Part shown: piece after piece, positions 58,489 to 64,000 of the stretch
How the letters are laid out: every line of letters begins with the position of its first letter
How positions within the stretch are numbered: the first letter of the stretch is position 1
Origin: Cylicocyclus nassatus
Lineage: Eukaryota; Nematoda; Chromadorea; Rhabditida; Strongylidae
Length of the DNA: 64,000 nt
Assembly: GCA_958299035.1 (NCBI GenBank)
Contig: CATQJL010000001.1
Location: 24,642,653 to 24,706,652, forward strand
Direction: 5' to 3'
Made by a program: the position numbers and the translations under genes
The notes under the pieces: model-generated
What the model was told of the DNA's origin: nothing
Databases searched by the model: none
Seen by the model: only the letters and a program-made list of their open reading frames with translations

Positions 58489-61400
58489 ATGTCTTCAAGC
58501 GGTTCTGGTGGTGGTCATAGTAGCCACACGGGCAATCTAAATCATAATCTTAATCTGGTAAGTTTCCATAATACTCAAGTTATCCTGTTTGATTTTGAAC
58601 TCTTTCAAAAACTCAATCTTTGGCTTAATGCACTCCCATAACCACCATCAATACCATCCCATCCACACCATCCATACCATCAACACCACCCTCACCACCA
58701 TCTACACCCAGTCTTACAATCTTATTACCATTAACACCATCAACACTATCAACACCATCCACACCATCCACACCATCCACACCATCTACACCATCCACAC
58801 CATCTACACCATCCACACCATCCACACCATCCACACCATCATCACCATCATTACCAAAATTACCAATTCTTTCTACTCTTGAACATCACCACGGTCAGAT
58901 TGTTTGCTTTTCTAAGCGCGCCTAAACGCAGGTTTATCAGGATTATTTACGGATTTGTAAACGCGCAACATATGTTCACACGCAAAACCTCTGAGTCATT
59001 GCCAAAAAATCTACAATTACCAGAAGCGCAACTAGCGGGAGTTTTTGGCGTCAATGCAGATTCGAGTTAGTGATGTGGGATGGGAGAGTTTCTTTTCCTG
59101 GTAGGTGGGTATCTGTTTGCATTTCAAGGTTGCTGAGGGAATGTGGAATCTCTGGAAGAGAGTGTCTGGTTGGCTTGGCTGCTGGCGCGTGTGTGTGTGC
59201 AGTTCTTGTCCCTTTTCGTTAGCTCATATAGAAGCGTTAGCAATCTCCACATCATCCTTCGCTTTGGAAGAAAATAACTTATTCCCAAGGTGTTTAGATT
59301 TTGATTTTTAGGTTTGACAGATTGTAAAAGCTCAGGTTAAACTTATGTGAAAAGTAATTCAGTAAAAATCCACTTAAAAAGCGCCATTTTGTCTGATTTA
59401 TTAGTCTAAAAGCAGAGCTAATCTACTGTCCTAGAGACCTTGACGTCGTTTCTAATACTGAACACGTGTTCAGCTTTTTCTCACCTCACCAATCACGTAG
59501 TTTTCCTTCCTCATCGTCTCCTGCTATTGTTCACGTACACACGCAAGTAGCGCACGTATCGCACAGTATTGTCAGACTGTCTATTTCTGCCTGTGCTATC
59601 AGTGAAGCGTGTCTCCGCGTCGTCGGGGAGTCCATCGTCGCGGCGGCGCAGGTACCTACCGTATCCGCGCGGTGGAACACCAAACAACCGGCTTCGCCTC
59701 GCAAACAATGAACGACAGCGGCTGCCGCAGCTGGCGCTCTGATTGGTCGGGCGTCAAGGGGCGTGCCGCTAGAGACGAAGGATACCCGCGCGGCGTGCCG
59801 GGGACCAGGAGAGTCCCGTGCACCGAGGGGCGTGTCGACGGGGCCGCGCGACGGATTGCGCCGGCAAAATCGCATTGACGCTGGCTCAGCCGCCGGCTCG
59901 TCGCCTCTCCAGCTCGTGGTTTATCGTAATCTGAGGATGATGTGATAGGCTTATCGGGTCGAGACCCCACAGCGCCACCGTCGTCGCCAACAAGCAGCAG
60001 CAGTAGCGGCACACGACGCATCCGCGAGAGGGGCACGTTCGCGATCTGACAATCTTTGATGACGTTGACGATGCGATTCGCTCCGAATCTCATCGTCGAC
60101 GACGAAGTTATGATCGTCTTCGTATTGGAAAACCCACTTCCGCAGCCTCTCTCGTGCATGCAAGCTAAGCTGAGCTGACGACATCGTGATGGTCTCGACC
60201 AGGTAAGCCGAAGCTAAGCTGACCTATTGCTTCTGACACTTGATCTTCTTAACTGCCAAGTGCCCCTTAAACTTGCTCATCCATAAATCGAGGATTTCTT
60301 ATTTTGCAATCTTATACTGTTTTCTCTATAGGCCAAGCTCGATACATCGTCGTTGCATCAAATGATCCCAACGTCGACTATGAACAATGGAAACTTTGTA
60401 AGTTTCTGAATAAAATTTTGATATTTGCGAGCATGATTAAGATCTTCTCGAGTTTGCTGCTCCTGTAGACATTCTTTTCATTCTCGCCCTCCTTTCTAAT
60501 CTGAATCATCTTATTTCGTATTTGCGCCCTACCCGCTCTCTCATCCATGGAAATACTGCTGATAAAATACGGATTTACGCTAATATTCATTAAGAAAAAC
60601 ACCCTCTGTTTATCATACTCGGCCCCTTTGATCTCCTCATTTTCTAAGATCACCCATCTAGCCGAGTATCATTCGTGATTTTGAACACTTTAGGATATTA
60701 TAATCAAGGTGAGCATAGAAACTAATAGTCTGAGTGAGCGCTCTATTCAATGAAATCAGTAATCAGGAAAGAGCTTCTCTTACATAGTTCGTATCTCAAC
60801 CACAAGGTATCACTTCTTCACGATGTATCTAGTTCTGTAGAAATCTTAAAAAAAAAAAGACCTGCCAACTGGCTTTGTTTCCCCCGAATTGGAAAATGTT
60901 GAAAATTCTGAAGTTTTTATGGCAGAAGTGCTTGATACTGCAAAATTTACAGCTTTCTTCCATTTTCTTTTGAAAAGTCGCTCCTTCTTCCGCAGTTGTT
61001 ATATTGTGCAATGTGCTTAACTTCTCCAGGAGCGTTTTTCTAAATTTGAAAACGGGCTGAGCCCACAGTTTCGTTTTAGTATATTCGAAATTAGTAATTT
61101 CTCTCTTCTAAGCAATTTTTGGCAAAATAATTATAAGTGAAAATATGAACCAGTAAATGTGTCTCCCTTATCATCTTCCTAAGGACAACTAATTGCAAAT
61201 GGTAGCTGTAAACATTAGCGTTTGCTCGCACTTACCAGCCCAATCTTGTGGTCTATAATCTAATGAGCAACTCTTTCATTTTTTGAACTTTGCAAGCTTG
61301 ATTCTAGAATTTTCTCGACTTTTTACGTCCGTTTATCTTTGTATGGATATTCGGAATAGGTCTACAGTGAAAGAAAATAGCAATCTCGATGCTTCAATCA

Positions 61401-64000
61401 GGAAATAATCATGCAGTCTGCTCTGCAATTCTGCTTGCGGTTTCGAAACAGTAAATTTGGCAATGATGTCAGTGCTTCCTTTCACCAAGTCTACAGTAAC
61501 TTCACTATGAAATGTGTGCAACATCTATCGGGCGCTGCTCTTCTTCCTCTTTTTCCTCGTCAGGGGCTTAGTGCGTTACAGTTTTTTTTCCTCGCACACC
61601 ACAAAGACGACATTCTCAGCAAGTTTTCCTTCGTTGAGGTAAACTAGCAGCAGCACTGCTGCTGCTTCAGTTTTTAGGTTTTCTAAAGCGAAAGCCTCCG
61701 GTTTGCTTGGAAGATACGCACACAGAAAGAGGAAGAAAGAGACAGCACGATAGAGATAGTGCGATGTTCTGTAGAGATATTCTTAGCTGCGGCGTTGATT
61801 TGAAATCATTTGGACTTCTTCTTCCCCTTGCTCTTCTTCTGGTTCTGTTAGGTCACGGTATCAGCGCCGGTGGTAGGCGTATGGTTCGCTTTGAAATTCC
61901 TGCTGCTTCTAAGAAAAGCTTACTTTCGAACCGAAATCGATACTCAGCTTTTACACTAAATTATAATCTCGTAGTATTGCAAAATCTGATACGTATTACC
62001 CGCGGATAAGCAGGTAAAGCTACCTATGTGGGTAAACTCACCAGAAATCGGCTTAACCTAGGATTACTCTAGGTAACGCGCTAAGAGCCTGATCTTTGCG
62101 GAACTTTCTGCTCTGTATAAATGAGCAGCCAAACTGCAACCGAAAAAACTAACTGTGATAAGAGATATAGACCTCAGAAAGCAATCAAATTGAGCTGTTT
62201 CGTCAGCAGCTGATAAAAATTATCTTGAAGTCGGTTGTGGTTTAGAGCAGATTTGAGTTGTTTTTTAGGCACCCAAACACTGTAGGGATTCTTTTGGAAA
62301 CTTTGATAGAGGAGACTGCTAATTAATGTTACTTACCTAACCACCCATATCTCAAGAAAACTATTATCTTTTCAGTCGATGCCGTACATCCCGTCCGTAT
62401 CGTCTGCAGCTGCGGCCAACATGTCATCGGTGGCAAATATGACAGCAGCGTATTTCAACACAAAAGGTGCAGCCTATGGAACTCCACATCTGGGCTTCCC
62501 AACAGCTCCCACTCATAACTTTCTCCCAACTGGTATGGGATACATTGGTGGGAGCCTGGCCGAATGCCAACCAGCAGGACTTGCATGGAACGCTGGCGCT
62601 CCGCCCAGGTATGGAAGGCACGTTTAGTAGCTTAGTTCATAAAATGCATCAATGTATAACTAATACAAGTTAATTTCCTGGTAGAAGAACTGAGGGAAGG
62701 ATACTTGGTGACCGTGGTCTTCTGAAATGAAACGTACATTATTAAATGCATCTTGAGGCGCTGATTCCAGATCTGCTTTCGGTATCTGCTGTGCGCTCTT
62801 CCGAAAGAAGTTATGAACATTTCTTGCCACCAAAATTTGCATTGTTTTTGATGACAGAAATCACCAACATTGTCAGAATATTCATTACGCACTATAAAAA
62901 AGCGCCCAAGTAAAATAAAGCTCTATATTAAACTTAGAAAAACTGTCTCCGTTATATCAGAGTCTAAAAAGCCCGAATACTGATGATTCCGAATGCTTAG
63001 ATCTCGTGAAAATAATATGGAAAAAAGTCCATAACTTCACTTGATGAGTCGCACAGCAAATAACGAACACAGATTCAAAATAAGCGTTTTAAGGCGCATC
63101 TACTGGTGTATATCCCACTGCAAAAGGCCACGGTCACCAAGTATCCTTTCCTTGTGAGAAAAATCTGATTGGAATGTTAGGGGCACTAGAAGTAGACAGC
63201 TACAGCGAGAAAGTGATTTATGGCTGATAAGAGAGCTTACAAAAAGTAGTTGTGTTGTTTTAGCCGTTGTGATTAGCAGAAGTATTACTTCTGTCACTTT
63301 TATCACCTTATCACTAGTTACTTGCACCTATAACATTACTGTAAGATGGCTGCTTGATTAAAAGTAAGAAAAAAGAATCCTTCTTGGTTTAGTGATTCTC
63401 TGTAGCATATTTGGAGTTGTGAGTAGCTTTAGGGTATATGGTAGAAATTTAATTTCCTACTCCGTAATGGAAATGCAGGAGAAAGTTGGCAACTATGCAG
63501 TAATATCCACTCCCAATCAACAAATCTTCTGCTTTTTTTTGAAACTCAGACGAGCTACAGTAATGTTACAGTAAACCATCTCTACCGATACAGCCTGCAG
63601 CCTGAGAAATTGAAGCGATTAGCCTAAATACATTTCGCTTTGCAAATCAAGATGCTAGAATTTTTCAACAAAATTTTGATAACTTCTAAGAATTTGATAA
63701 AAAAAAATGAGTTGAAACGATAAAAAATGCATGAGCCGTAGAGGACTTAAGAGCGTTACAAGAAAAATGTGAAAATATTTATGATTGTAAAACGTCAAGA
63801 TTCATTGTCAGAAATTGTAGCAAAGCACATCTCTAAAACCAGATAGGAAAGAAAATCCGTATCTACAGTATCATTTGTAGGAAACAACGTCGCGAACGTA
63901 CGACGTTTACTCGAAGCCAGTTGGAGATTCTGGAACATGCGTTTCTGAAGACTAGATACCCGGACATCTTCATGCGAGAGGACATGGCACTGAAAATTCA
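58489..64000 (+). CDS. ttx-1: Otx-class (orthodenticle) homeobox transcription factor, ttx-1-like, 3' end cut by the window
   Basis: Exons: 58489-58557 (first coding exon after an acceptor at 58467), 60332-60397, 62376-62608 and 63881-64000 (open at the end). Phases 0, 0 and 2 fit. The first 23 residues are Ser/Gly/His/Asn-rich ([15 protein letters not shown]). The third exon is Ala/Gly/Pro/Met-rich ([16 protein letters not shown] onward), as in N-terminal activation regions. The junction of exons 3 and 4 creates [16 protein letters not shown], the start of an Otx homeodomain. [12 protein letters not shown] in helix 2 is diagnostic. Helix 3, with the Lys50 that sets TAATCC binding, lies beyond the window. 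Of the nematode Otx genes (ttx-1, ceh-36, ceh-37), the FTR and [12 protein letters not shown] residues fit ttx-1 best. In C. elegans ttx-1 specifies AFD thermosensory neurons. An alternative first exon may start at 52390. Confidence 0.85.
58640..58860 (+). repeat. 9-bp minisatellite (CACCATCCA)n
   Basis: Variants of CACCATC[CA]A[CT]A repeat about 24 times just 80 bp after the exon at 58489-58557, in the following intron. The 97-codon plus-strand and 69-codon minus-strand ORFs are readings of this repeat (His-Thr-Ile and Val-Asp-Gly) and are not genes. Confidence 0.9.
59580..60200 (+). promoter_or_regulatory. GC-rich island inside the homeobox gene, possible internal promoter
   Basis: About 600 bp of high GC with CpG-containing words, CCAATCA-type sequence (inverted GATTGG at 59742) and overlapping ORFs on both strands. 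It ends at a good donor (ACCAG|GTAAGC at 60203), 130 bp before the exon at 60332. This could be a third, non-coding first exon. If spliced to 60332 the ATG at 60189 would be out of frame, so translation would begin later, for example at Met in the 60332 or 62376 exon. Confidence 0.4.
62694..63155. mobile_element. MITE of the ACAAGGG family, copy 3, in a homeobox-gene intron
   Basis: Left GAGGGAAGGATACTTGGTGA, right inverse ACAAGGAAAGGATACTTGGT, both continuing to CCGTGG. 462 bp, same family as 71-529 and 6334-6783 (shared GCAGAT/GAAAGCAGATCTGGAATC core). It lies 85 bp after the 62608 donor. Confidence 0.75.

Noticed and set aside
58589..58882. 97-codon plus-strand ORF of His-Thr-Ile repeats and a 69-codon minus-strand Val-Asp-Gly ORF
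   Set aside because: Both are readings of a 9-bp minisatellite inside an intron.
59656..60159. 167-codon minus-strand ORF
   Set aside because: It lies in a GC-rich island where long ORFs occur on both strands in several frames; no domain, no splice logic.
61707..62009. 100-codon ORF with a hydrophobic stretch
   Set aside because: No acceptor/donor pattern, lies in a homeobox-gene intron, no recognisable family.

Overview
This is eukaryotic DNA from a nematode, most likely a rhabditid (clade V) worm and possibly a strongylid. The evidence is many small exons with GT-AG introns and TTTCAG-type acceptors, a secreted ShKT-repeat gene, a gut-esterase-like carboxylesterase, an Otx-class homeobox gene that looks like ttx-1, and the mobile-element mix (mariner-type TA insertions, a Helitron, a Penelope-like element with a GIY-YIG domain). 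The species cannot be fixed from the sequence. There is no bacterial, viral or CRISPR content.

Layout. From 1 to about 22 kb the window is almost entirely repeats. A segment covering 1-3494 is repeated in direct orientation at 18108-22028, and the two copies act as empty-site controls for elements that inserted in only one of them. A five-exon ShKT gene lies on the minus strand at 7446-8590. It has an internal tandem duplication and an in-frame stop in its first repeat. Between 10.3 and 18 kb there are nested mariner-type elements, Helitron debris and several fold-back elements, including two 947-bp palindromes of one family.

From 22.4 to 30.4 kb lies a 14-exon carboxylesterase on the plus strand. 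Every splice phase is compatible over 1845 nt (614 codons). Its Ser/Asp/His triad is visible, as are a signal peptide, a probable GPI-type tail and two WGATAR sites upstream. Two introns carry transposons. Intron 9 holds a Penelope-like insertion with a 13-bp target duplication and a small hammerhead ribozyme motif in each of its inverted ends. From 30.6 to 35.6 kb there are more repeats, a complete Helitron-type element and one isolated exon-like block. A tRNA-Ser(CGA) lies at 35764-35845.

From about 36 to 64 kb is a long, transposon-poor region that appears to be the 5' flank and introns of the homeobox gene. It has two alternative coding first exons (52390 and 58489), two GC-rich islands and two common exons. 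The window cuts the gene inside the homeodomain exon at 64000. The apparently TE-poor desert before the first exon may be its regulatory domain, but that is inference. The three protein genes have no evident functional link: a secreted ShKT protein, a probably intestinal and membrane-anchored esterase, and a neuronal-type Otx transcription factor.
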